Positions 1 to 6,285 of a DNA stretch of 7,767 bases are shown here, in pieces. The translations under genes and the position numbers were made by a program. Source of the DNA: Spirochaetales bacterium (lineage in GTDB: Bacteria > Desulfobacterota_D > UBA1144); NCBI GenBank assembly GCA_002730475.1, contig PCAG01000001.1, positions 1-7,767 of the forward strand. Reading direction: 5' to 3'. Each line of letters opens with the position of its first letter. The first letter of the stretch is position 1. The notes under the pieces were generated by a model that saw only the letters and a program-made list of their open reading frames with translations, had not been told where the DNA came from and made no database searches.

Positions 1-2
1 CA

Positions 3-122
3 GAGGTCGTTAGACTGGACGAGCCAGAACAAATTTTCGAATCTTATCAAAAATCCTATGAAAGAGAAGATAACAAATCTACTATACTTGTAGAGTGGGG
101 AGATTATTATAACGAAAAATAA
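3..122 (+). CDS. C-terminal end of an upstream protein, possibly a TPP-dependent enzyme (partial)
   Basis: Reading frame 3 is open from the window edge to a TAA at 120-122 and encodes 39 residues. The 5' part lies outside the window. The peptide is charged and ends in ILVEWGDYYNEK. A closing beta strand followed by an acidic/aromatic tail recalls the C-terminus of acetolactate-synthase-like thiamine-pyrophosphate enzymes found in polysaccharide clusters. That is recall of a pattern, not a domain match, because no TPP-binding motif is inside the window. The other two frames are stopped early (TAG at 14-16 in frame 2, TAG at 91-93 in frame 1), and the next gene's frame opens just before this one ends. 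It is very likely a real gene end; the identity is weak. Confidence 0.5.
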   Translation, partial: EVVRLDEPEQIFESYQKSYEREDNKSTILVEWGDYYNEK

Positions 123-219
123 AGTAAAACAGTACCCGAAAGATTACACCGAGAGGACGCTAACCGAAGCTGTTAAAAAAAATTTAAACAGAAAGCGCCT
201 CTCTATAGATTCAGTTGTA
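94..219 (+). other. Probable N-terminal extension of the radical SAM gene, lacking a canonical start codon
   Basis: After the TAG at 91-93, frame 1 is open for 42 codons straight into the ATG at 220. The translation looks like real protein: basic, with the helical-looking stretch YTERTLTEAVKKNLNRK, then LSIDSVV leading into MIDGVPMFTW. From memory, related SPASM proteins carry a similar 30-45 residue segment ahead of the iron-sulfur motif. The stretch contains no ATG, GTG, TTG or CTG in frame. Possible rare starts are ATT 103, ATT 106, ATA 109 or ACG 112, just after a Shine-Dalgarno-like GGGGAG at 97-102. That GGGGAG also encodes part of the upstream protein, so it may be coincidental. A start here would overlap the preceding gene by 11-20 bases. 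A base error in the sequence is the main alternative. Confidence 0.5.
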
Positions 220-996
220 ATGATCGACGGGGTTCCTATGTTTACTTGGTTAGAGTTAAACGTCAATGAGCTATGTAACAGAACATGCGTTTTTTGCCCG
301 AGAAGCTCCACTTACCCTAATCAGAATATCCATATGGATATAGAAACAGCTAATAAAGTTGCTGTAGAGCTTCTCGAACTGGATTTTAAGGGAACTGTAA
401 ACATTAGCGGCACAGGCGAAAGTTTACTCACTAAACATTTAATTGATATAGTATTCGAATTTGGAAGCAGAGACATACCTATTGAAATAGTAACTAATGG
501 AGACAAACTTAAAGAAGACTATATTAAAAGACTTTACCGTGCCGGGCTGTCACAAATAGTAGTCAGTATGTATGACGGGCCAGAACAAATAGATTACTTT
601 AATGATTTATTCGCTAAATGCAATATAGATAAAAAACTGTACACCCTCAGAGACAGATGGTACGACGAAGACGCAGAGTACGGCTTGATATACACTAACA
701 GAGCTGGATTTCTTGGGGACGACTTACCTTCTCCTGAAGACCGCTATTGCTACTACCCCAGTTACTCCATGTATATTGACTGGAATGGAGATGCTCTTTT
801 GTGTTGTCAAGACATGTACAACAGAACTATAATATTAGGAAACATAAAAGATCAATCTTTGTTAGAAATTTGGAAAAGTAAAAAGCTGGACGAATACAGA
901 AAGAAACTTTCCTCCGGAGACAGGGACGCTTCTCCATGCGATAATTGCAACGCGAACGGAATGGTCTTTGGGGCGAATCACGCCAAAGCATGGTAA
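220..996 (+). CDS. Radical SAM/SPASM domain protein
   Basis: The 258-residue product is predicted to be a radical SAM enzyme, which reductively cleaves S-adenosylmethionine at a 4Fe-4S cluster to start radical chemistry. The cluster motif CxxxCxxC is C19, C23, C26 in ELCNRTCVFCPR, very near the N-terminus. NISGTGES (61-68) fits the GGE-type SAM-binding strand. The C-terminal half has a SPASM-like arrangement (C177, C195/C196, C240, C243) that would bind an auxiliary Fe-S cluster, and it ends in GANHAKAW. ATG 220 is the first canonical start, but it puts the first strand (FTWLEL) only seven residues in, and the open frame upstream suggests a longer protein of roughly 295 residues. The gene overlaps the aminotransferase by seven bases. 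In this cluster it probably modifies a sugar or a glycan-linked precursor; a peptide-modifying role is possible, but no precursor peptide is seen. The substrate is unknown. Family assignment is secure. Confidence 0.88.
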   Translation: MIDGVPMFTWLELNVNELCNRTCVFCPRSSTYPNQNIHMDIETANKVAVELLELDFKGTVNISGTGESLLTKHLIDIVFEFGSRDIPIEIVTNGDKLKEDYIKRLYRAGLSQIVVSMYDGPEQIDYFNDLFAKCNIDKKLYTLRDRWYDEDAEYGLIYTNRAGFLGDDLPSPEDRYCYYPSYSMYIDWNGDALLCCQDMYNRTIILGNIKDQSLLEIWKSKKLDEYRKKLSSGDRDASPCDNCNANGMVFGANHAKAW

Positions 997-2162
997 TCAG
1001 AAAAGCTTACGACTGTTATATTGAAGATGAATCAGGAAAGCGATTCATCGATACCTCTATGGGTTCAGGAGTGCAAATCATCGGGCACAATAACCCCTTA
1101 ATAAGAAAAATTGGGAAACAAATATTAAACGGGACGGTATACACTATACCGAATGTTCATACAGAGTGCGTAAATTTTTATTTAAAGAAATATATTAATC
1201 CCGATCTCCATAGCGAGTATATTTTTTGTAACTCCGGGACTGAAGCCAACATGCGTGCCATCCGCCTCGCAAGAGCATATACTGGTCGAAATAAAATAGG
1301 CAAATTTCACGGGGGGTGGCACGGGGGATTAGACGGCTTTATTGAAAGCCGGGGTGTTCCCTCTTGCAGTGATGAGTTAGTAACTATTTTACCCTACAAT
1401 GAAGACTCTTGCTTTGAAAAAATTAGTTCTGAATTAGCGGCGATTATTGTAGAGCCCACGCAAGGTTCTAATCCCCGTACCGACATAGGCCCTTTTTTGC
1501 AAAAAGTGCAGGAAGAATGCAAGAGAAAAGGCGTCCTTTTTATTCTGGACGAAGTGATGACGGGTTTTAGACTGTCTAAACGCGGAGGAGCTGGCGTTTT
1601 TAACCTTGTTCCTGACATTGTAACTTACGGGAAAGTTTTGGGCGGAGGTTTTCCGATAGGGGCAGTAGGAGCTGCTGAAGATATTATCTCGACTCAAAAT
1701 GTATTTTATGGCGGCACCTTTTCCTCTAACCCACTAAGCATGTACGGTGCCAAGCTCATTCTCCAAACTATAACAGGAGAAGGAGGGGGCAAAAAGCATA
1801 TTGACTACGGTAAACTCCAGTCTACTTCAGAATACTTTAGGAACGAACTTAATTCTTTTTTTAAGTCCGCCCACAAGCAGCTTAGAGTTATGGGGTGCGA
1901 ATCATTAAACCGAATAATTTTTACGGATAAATTTATAAAAAACCGCAAAGAACGCGATACTTTAGAAAGTCAAAATCAAGAGAAATTTTATAATTCATTA
2001 CAAAAAGAAGGTGTTTTTATCAACGGTAATGGCCTTATCCATTTGTCTATGTGTCACCTTGATGTAATAAACGATATAATTAACGCTATAAAAAGAACCT
2101 TCAAAAAAACGGAATTTTCCCCTCCAGAGACCTCTTCGATAGGATTTTCAAAAATACCATGA
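990..2162 (+). CDS. Class III PLP-dependent aminotransferase (glutamate-1-semialdehyde aminomutase-like)
   Basis: This 390-residue product is a fold-type I PLP enzyme of aminotransferase class III. Counting from ATG 990, the cofactor phosphate loop is NSGTEAN (81-87), HGGWHGG (107-113) sits where the family's cofactor-stacking YHG motif lies, the PLP-nitrogen aspartate is D187 in DEVMTGF, and the Schiff-base lysine is K215 in YGKVLGGGFPIGA. All key residues are present and the length is near the usual 400 or so. The start at 990 gives MVIRKAYDCYIEDESGKRFID, the normal family opening strand; a TTG at 945 would add 15 residues that merely shadow the radical SAM C-terminus in another frame. ATG 990 lies seven bases inside the radical SAM gene, which suggests translational coupling. 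A housekeeping HemL is unlikely in this context; an amino-sugar or amino-acid-like glycan decoration is the better guess. The substrate cannot be read from sequence. Confidence 0.9.
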   Translation: MVIRKAYDCYIEDESGKRFIDTSMGSGVQIIGHNNPLIRKIGKQILNGTVYTIPNVHTECVNFYLKKYINPDLHSEYIFCNSGTEANMRAIRLARAYTGRNKIGKFHGGWHGGLDGFIESRGVPSCSDELVTILPYNEDSCFEKISSELAAIIVEPTQGSNPRTDIGPFLQKVQEECKRKGVLFILDEVMTGFRLSKRGGAGVFNLVPDIVTYGKVLGGGFPIGAVGAAEDIISTQNVFYGGTFSSNPLSMYGAKLILQTITGEGGGKKHIDYGKLQSTSEYFRNELNSFFKSAHKQLRVMGCESLNRIIFTDKFIKNRKERDTLESQNQEKFYNSLQKEGVFINGNGLIHLSMCHLDVINDIINAIKRTFKKTEFSPPETSSIGFSKIP

Positions 2163-2212
2163 AAAATAAAGTAGATGTCAGCTTTTTAATGTCTTCCACA
2201 AAACACATCTAG
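2159..2212 (+). pseudogene. 17-codon ORF, likely stub of a deleted gene
   Basis: An ATG at 2159 overlaps the aminotransferase TGA as ATGA, the same coupling used at other junctions here. It encodes MKNKVDVSFLMSSTKHI and stops at TAG 2210-2212. The hydrophobic strand after a short basic start (VDVSFLMSS) resembles the first strand of a family 2 glycosyltransferase or another Rossmann-like enzyme. The next 13 bases, before the following ATG, are almost pure A/T. The simplest reading is the 5' stub of a gene whose body was deleted. A short leader peptide or a chance ORF are alternatives; 17 codons are too few to be sure. Confidence 0.35.
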
Positions 2213-2225
2213 TTAAAAAAATAAA

Positions 2226-2912
2226 ATGATAAACGACAATCAAGAACACACACGAAAACATCCATTTAATTCTGATTACGTTTTCAAAGAGGTTTCTGGG
2301 GAATTACAGTTTGTTGGAGATTTTGAATCTCTCTATCGAAATAATGATGACCCTTGGAGCCAATCTTCTTACGAAGGAGAAATGGGAGCATATTATCTTC
2401 ACTCTAGGAACAGGTTAACCAAAGAGCTAAAAAAAGAAAAAGTTGAATCTATCCTTGAGGTTGGGTGCGGGCTAGGTTTTTCAACGGATGCTATTAATAA
2501 GTCCACTAAAGCGCTCGAAATCGTAGGAATGGACATAAGCGATACAGCAATCAAGAAAGCTAGGAATATTTTTCCTAATTTTTCTTTTGTCCAAGGAGAT
2601 ATAACGTCGAATATTTTTTTAGATAAGAGGTTCGATGTCGTCATCATGAACCAAATACTATGGTATATTTTAAATTTTTTCCCAAAAGCTGTTTCGAATT
2701 GTCATTCTTTACTGAAAGAAGAAGGGAGGTTAATTTTTAGCCAAGCCTTCCTTATTGCAGAACAAAAATACGGAACGGATATTTGTAATGGGTTCCATGG
2801 TTTAAAATTGCTTTTGAATAGAAATAGTTTATTCAAACTAGAGTTTTCTGATTTAGATATCAACTCTCCCCTTATTCATAATGACGGAATAGTGAGTTTA
2901 AGAAAAATATGA
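2226..2912 (+). CDS. Class I SAM-dependent methyltransferase
   Basis: The 228-residue product is a Rossmann-fold methyltransferase. Motif I is ILEVGCGLGFST (76-87), the acidic residue at the end of strand 2 is D103 in VGMDIS, the adenine-side aspartate is D125 in VQGDI, and motif IV is FDVVIMNQILWYI (136-148). A preceding DDPWSQSSYE (41-50) is a signature I associate with NodS-like and type 11/12 methyltransferases acting on sugars or acyl-sugars. The C-terminal third is somewhat short of a typical substrate-binding extension. In-frame TAA at 2214-2216 fixes ATG 2226 as the first start. No Shine-Dalgarno sequence is visible; the upstream bases are almost all A/T. The end overlaps the next gene as ATGA. 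It probably methylates a sugar hydroxyl, amine or carboxyl of the glycan; the acceptor is unknown. Confidence 0.85.
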   Translation: MINDNQEHTRKHPFNSDYVFKEVSGELQFVGDFESLYRNNDDPWSQSSYEGEMGAYYLHSRNRLTKELKKEKVESILEVGCGLGFSTDAINKSTKALEIVGMDISDTAIKKARNIFPNFSFVQGDITSNIFLDKRFDVVIMNQILWYILNFFPKAVSNCHSLLKEEGRLIFSQAFLIAEQKYGTDICNGFHGLKLLLNRNSLFKLEFSDLDINSPLIHNDGIVSLRKI

Positions 2913-3565
2913 CGATAGAAGAAAAAATTGGCAATAGACCCGTTTTTGTTTTGGCTCAAGGCCCATCCCTAAACACTCTGGAAAAAAATATAGAGATATT
3001 TAGAGGCTTGGACTGTTGCTATATAGCCGTAAACAGATTTGACGCGATGGAGCCAATCCTTCATAAAATAAATAAAAAATTTGATATGGTTATAATGGCA
3101 GACTTGCAACACGTAAGCGCTGCTTCTGGCCAGATAAAAAAATTTTTACAGAGAGGAGATGACTCTATCTGGATATGCGGCAAGGATGGGTTAAATATTT
3201 CTCAGCTTGGATACTCTTCTGCGCCTAATAATGCATATTTAAACGACTCTGTTTTTGATAGTAATCCAGACTGCCCACAAACTTTGGCTGTTTTAATAGA
3301 TGTTTTAATAAACGCTAACACAGCAAAGGTTTTTCTATTTGGTTGCGACGGCGGAGTGCACCAAGGGGAGGATTTCTACAACAGAGATACCGTAGCTTAC
3401 TACAGTAATGCTAAAGAAATGGAAAAAGACAATGAAAGGCTTAATAATAATTTTTGGAACATTAGAGGAACAAGCACGGCAACTAAAATATATAACTGCT
3501 GCGAACACAGCAAACTTAACGCTTTTACAAAAATAAACCCACTCGAATTCAAAAAATACTTATAA
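2909..3565 (+). CDS. MptE/DUF115-like Rossmann protein, possible glycosyltransferase
   Basis: The 218-residue product starts with a strand and loop, PVFVLAQGPSLNTLE (11-25), whose GPSL motif is typical of the 6-hydroxymethylpterin pyrophosphokinase MptE-like fold (DUF115), also present in flagellin Maf glycosyltransferases. Further fitting features are a conserved-type asparagine in YIAVNRFDA (N42), the strand DMVIMADLQH (59-68), FLFGCDGGVHQGEDF (142-156) as a second nucleotide-side loop, and NCCEHSKLNAF (196-206) near the end. The early GPSL and AVNR pattern also recalls GT42 sialyltransferases such as Cst, so a glycosyl- or nonulosonate-transfer role is a fair alternative. Known Maf proteins are much longer, so this is a stand-alone core domain. 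It overlaps the upstream methyltransferase by four bases and is followed, in the same frame, by TAA-AAA-ATG of the next gene. The biochemical role is uncertain. Confidence 0.65.
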   Translation: MTIEEKIGNRPVFVLAQGPSLNTLEKNIEIFRGLDCCYIAVNRFDAMEPILHKINKKFDMVIMADLQHVSAASGQIKKFLQRGDDSIWICGKDGLNISQLGYSSAPNNAYLNDSVFDSNPDCPQTLAVLIDVLINANTAKVFLFGCDGGVHQGEDFYNRDTVAYYSNAKEMEKDNERLNNNFWNIRGTSTATKIYNCCEHSKLNAFTKINPLEFKKYL

Positions 3566-3568
3566 AAA

Positions 3569-4339
3569 ATGTTTAATATATCAGTAATAATTCCAAGCAT
3601 AAATCCAGATCGCTGGAAAAACATATTTAATCAAGTTAAAAATTCTGTAGGTAGTTATAATTTTGATGTTATCTGTTCTGGCCCAAACTTACCCTTTGGC
3701 CTTGAAGAAGAAACAAGAAACGGTTCTTTTAAATATGTAGAAGATTATGGATGTCCCTCTAGAAGCTTTCAGAGGGCCGTAGAAAATAGCAAGGCTGAAT
3801 ATATATCTTTTATACCAGATGATTGCGCCTTGGATGAAGGAGCCCTTAATGAAGCTTTAAGTTTTATGGAGGGCAAGCCAAAGAACCATGGAATGATTTT
3901 AATGTACGACGAAGGCCCGGGGAATCAATCTAAAAATCGTGATTATTGGACTTCCGGCTTCCACGCTCCAGACTTGGATCAAAATGGGATTAACCCTAAC
4001 TGGTTAATAGCTCCTTGTTTCATGTATAATAGAGAATATTTTGTAGAAGTGGGCGGTTTGGATTGCAGTTACGAACATGTAAATATGAACGGTCATGGCT
4101 TAGCTTATTTCACACAGGCGAACGGAGGCCAGCTTCATTATTCTCCAAGAAGAATATTTAAATGTAGCCACGAGCCTAAGACATATGAAAATGTCTTACT
4201 GCAAGCTCATCTGAAAAATGATCGTCCAAAATTTATTGAATTTTGGAGCCAGCAAGACGCTGTCCAAAAATACAACGTAAAGTTTAACAACTGGAAAGAC
4301 CAAGAAGAAAAATGGAGTAGAAGGCATGGGCAAAGTTAA
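3569..4339 (+). CDS. Family 2-like (GT-A) glycosyltransferase
   Basis: The 256-residue product begins with the classic first strand ISVIIPSINPDRW (4-16). SRSFQRAVENSKAEYISFIP (64-83) is the helix and strand before the metal site, and D84-D85 in IPDDCALDEGAL serve as the DXD-like motif binding the divalent metal and nucleotide-sugar. WLIAPCFMYNREYFVEVGGLD (145-165) is the typical acceptor-side strand and GGLD turn, and Y168-E169-H170 is a plausible place for the catalytic base. H201-E202 may complete metal binding. No membrane segment is present, so it should be cytosolic or membrane-peripheral. ATG 3569 comes one codon after the previous TAA, in the same frame, without a Shine-Dalgarno sequence. 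The donor and acceptor sugars cannot be inferred. The lysine/tryptophan-rich C-terminus (220-250) may contact membrane or partner. Confidence 0.82.
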   Translation: MFNISVIIPSINPDRWKNIFNQVKNSVGSYNFDVICSGPNLPFGLEEETRNGSFKYVEDYGCPSRSFQRAVENSKAEYISFIPDDCALDEGALNEALSFMEGKPKNHGMILMYDEGPGNQSKNRDYWTSGFHAPDLDQNGINPNWLIAPCFMYNREYFVEVGGLDCSYEHVNMNGHGLAYFTQANGGQLHYSPRRIFKCSHEPKTYENVLLQAHLKNDRPKFIEFWSQQDAVQKYNVKFNNWKDQEEKWSRRHGQS

Positions 4340-4342
4340 GCA

Positions 4343-5323
4343 GTGAGCGAAGCTATAATACAACAATGGGGCGGCAAAGAAAAAGTTCTGTTATGCTTTG
4401 AGAAATACTGTGCCCTTAACCCTGATCTGAATTTAACATCAAATTACGATCACTTTCTAGCCAGCTTCTCTCAATCAAAACCAGAGTATATTTTTCACAC
4501 TATCCACCAAGACGAGTGCGATTTAGTTTACAAAAAACACATAGACGAAATACTTCCAGAATATTGCGAGAAGTGGGCAATTAACAAAATAATGTTTATC
4601 CTACTTGGAGAAGCTTCATGTAACCCATCAATACCCACCTATAACAAATTAGCTTCAATGGGTATATCTTTATGTTTTCATTGGCCAGATACTAGTCCCG
4701 GCTGGGCTATTGACACTATGTATTCCCTAGAGCAGTTAGCCGACTTACATGTCTCTTGGGATGTCCCTAAATCTGATTTTCATTCAAGCCTTCCAAAACT
4801 TAGCAACCACATATCTCTCTGGCCTCCTCGAGATAGAAATCTTTACGTATTCAAAAACTACAAGGACAAAAACAAAAAAGTAACCTTTTACGGCAGACCT
4901 TTTCTTGAAAGAGCGAAATACTTGCAGTACATAAAGTTAAAGTTAAAAGATTTTCATTTTGGCGGAGGACAAAGAGAAGAGAACCTTTCCGCTCAAGATT
5001 ACGCCGATTCCGTAGCCGACAGTAAAATTGTACTGAATTTTCCCGCTCATGGCTTTGGGTTTTCTCAGTTGAAAGGTAGGGTTGTAGAAGCTATGGCTTG
5101 CGGCTCGCTAATGCTAGAGCTAGAAAACGACTCTACTCCAACTTTTTTTGAAGCTGGTAAAGATTATATATCTTGTTCCTCTGTAGACGATATGATAACT
5201 AAAGCTGCTTATTATCTCAACAATGAAGAAGAAGCTGAAAAAATTGCCCTGAGCGGATATAACAAGTATATAAAAAATTATACAGGTCAACACTATTGGG
5301 ATTTAGTATTTGAAAATCTATGA
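4343..5323 (+). CDS. GT-B-like glycosyltransferase, first of a tandem paralogous pair (CgeB/Glyco_trans_1_2-like)
   Basis: The 326-residue product has the layout of CgeB-like GT-B proteins. The N-terminal Rossmann half includes CNPSIPTYNKLASMGI (93-108), HWPDTSP (113-119) and DLHVSWDVP (134-142). The C-terminal nucleotide-sugar half includes VTFYGRPF (180-187), GGGQRE (207-212), KIVLNFPA (228-235) and LKGRVVEAMACGSLMLEL (243-260), which matches the family's R-x-x-E-x-x-A-C-G phosphate-side motif with R246, E249 and C253-G254. The start is GTG 4343, the first start after the previous gene's in-frame TAA 4337-4339. Compared with its neighbour it has about 13 extra N-terminal residues, so initiation slightly downstream is possible, but no ATG is available. 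There is no clear ribosome binding site. It overlaps the second paralog as ATGA. Substrates are unknown; family confidence is good. Confidence 0.8.
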   Translation: MSEAIIQQWGGKEKVLLCFEKYCALNPDLNLTSNYDHFLASFSQSKPEYIFHTIHQDECDLVYKKHIDEILPEYCEKWAINKIMFILLGEASCNPSIPTYNKLASMGISLCFHWPDTSPGWAIDTMYSLEQLADLHVSWDVPKSDFHSSLPKLSNHISLWPPRDRNLYVFKNYKDKNKKVTFYGRPFLERAKYLQYIKLKLKDFHFGGGQREENLSAQDYADSVADSKIVLNFPAHGFGFSQLKGRVVEAMACGSLMLELENDSTPTFFEAGKDYISCSSVDDMITKAAYYLNNEEEAEKIALSGYNKYIKNYTGQHYWDLVFENL

Positions 5324-6285
5324 AGCATTTACTCTTTGCGACAGATAAGTGGTGTGACGGCAAGCCCCTACTTTCTTTTACTAACGCCTTTCACAACGCC
5401 TTTAATTCTTTCAGTAGGAGCATAGATGATTGGACTTTTAACACTCTTCATTTAGACGAGGCCGGAATAGTATATAAAAAAGATATAAACAATGTTTTAG
5501 TAGATTACTGCAAAGAGTACTCCCCCTCTTTAGTCGTATTTTCATTACTTAACGGTGCTACTTTCAACCCCTCAATTACTACTTACAAAAAACTTAGAGA
5601 ATTAGGAGTAAAAACTTGTATATTTTGGCCTGACACCGGGCCAACTTGGGGCATGCAGACTATAGCAGAAATTGCGGATTCCGTAGATTTACATGTTTCT
5701 TGGGACTGTCCAACCAGTTGGCACGAAGCCTTTAAGCCTAGTAGGCCAAGAGAACCCAATCATATAGACCTCTGGACCCCCGAAGACGAATCCCTTTTTT
5801 ATCCAACTGATAAAAAACACATAGACGTTTCGTTTTTAGGTAGCGTTGATAAATACAGAGACAGAACGAGCTTACTTCCTCTCCTAAAATCAGAATTCCC
5901 CGACATTGTGATGAGCGGCGGACAAAGAACCTCCAAGCTAACCCCTAGCAAATACGCCGCTATAGTCAGAGACAGTAAGATAGGAATAAATTTTCCAATG
6001 AGCCAGACAGGAGTTTTTTGCCAAGCTAAAGGCAGAATCTTTGAGTACACATCTTGCAATTCTCTTTTGATCGACTGGGACAACCCAAGCACTAAAAGGT
6101 TCTTCGACCCAGAGAAAGAATACATTTCTGTAAAAAGCCATGAAGAATTAGTTGAAAAAATAAAATTTTACCTTAGCAACGAGAAAGAGAGAGCTGAAAT
6201 AGCTTGGAACGGATTCAAAAAATTCAGAGAAAATTGGACCGCCGAGATCTTTTGGAAGACTTTGCTTAAAAAATTAAATTTATGA
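5320..6285 (+). CDS. GT-B-like glycosyltransferase, second of the tandem pair
   Basis: The 321-residue product is a paralog of the preceding gene along its length. Matching blocks are FNPSITTYKKL (82-92), FWPDTGPTWG (102-111), DLHVSWDCP (123-131), NHIDLW (147-152), VSFLGSV (170-176), SGGQR (199-203), KIGINFP (220-226) and AKGRIFEYTSCNSLLIDW (236-253). Over residues 83-110, 16 of 28 positions match the first copy by my count. Arginine 239 and glutamate 242 of the nucleotide-side motif are kept, but the ACG of the first copy is SCN here, so the glycine at the phosphate-facing turn is an asparagine (N247). This may mean a changed donor or reduced activity. ATG 5320 overlaps the previous stop as ATGA, and its own stop overlaps the next ATG the same way. 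The pair likely adds two different sugars or makes two linkages. Confidence 0.8.
   Translation: MKHLLFATDKWCDGKPLLSFTNAFHNAFNSFSRSIDDWTFNTLHLDEAGIVYKKDINNVLVDYCKEYSPSLVVFSLLNGATFNPSITTYKKLRELGVKTCIFWPDTGPTWGMQTIAEIADSVDLHVSWDCPTSWHEAFKPSRPREPNHIDLWTPEDESLFYPTDKKHIDVSFLGSVDKYRDRTSLLPLLKSEFPDIVMSGGQRTSKLTPSKYAAIVRDSKIGINFPMSQTGVFCQAKGRIFEYTSCNSLLIDWDNPSTKRFFDPEKEYISVKSHEELVEKIKFYLSNEKERAEIAWNGFKKFRENWTAEIFWKTLLKKLNL

Noticed and set aside
58..93. ATG at 58 in the same frame as the radical SAM gene, implying readthrough of TAG 91-93.
   Set aside because: It would require stop suppression, and its codons 58-90 simply shadow the upstream gene in another frame.
173..184. Run of eight A residues as a programmed frameshift site or sequencing indel.
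   Set aside because: The other two upstream frames are full of stops near this run, so no frameshift joins it to a better start or to the upstream gene.
945..989. TTG start at 945 for the aminotransferase, adding 15 residues.
   Set aside because: The added residues run entirely within the radical SAM gene in another frame, and ATG 990 gives the usual family N-terminus.
1394..1697. Two minus-strand open frames within the aminotransferase.
   Set aside because: They are antisense to the conserved PLP-binding region and have no start-site support.
2173..2211. Seven-base inverted repeat TAGATGT / ACATCTA as a hairpin or terminator.
   Set aside because: The loop is about 25 bases, the stem is short and A/T-rich, and no T-tract follows, so it is not a convincing terminator.
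5799..6125. 108-codon open frame on the minus strand.
   Set aside because: It lies wholly inside the second GT-B gene, whose motifs are clear, and its product shows no recognisable domain.
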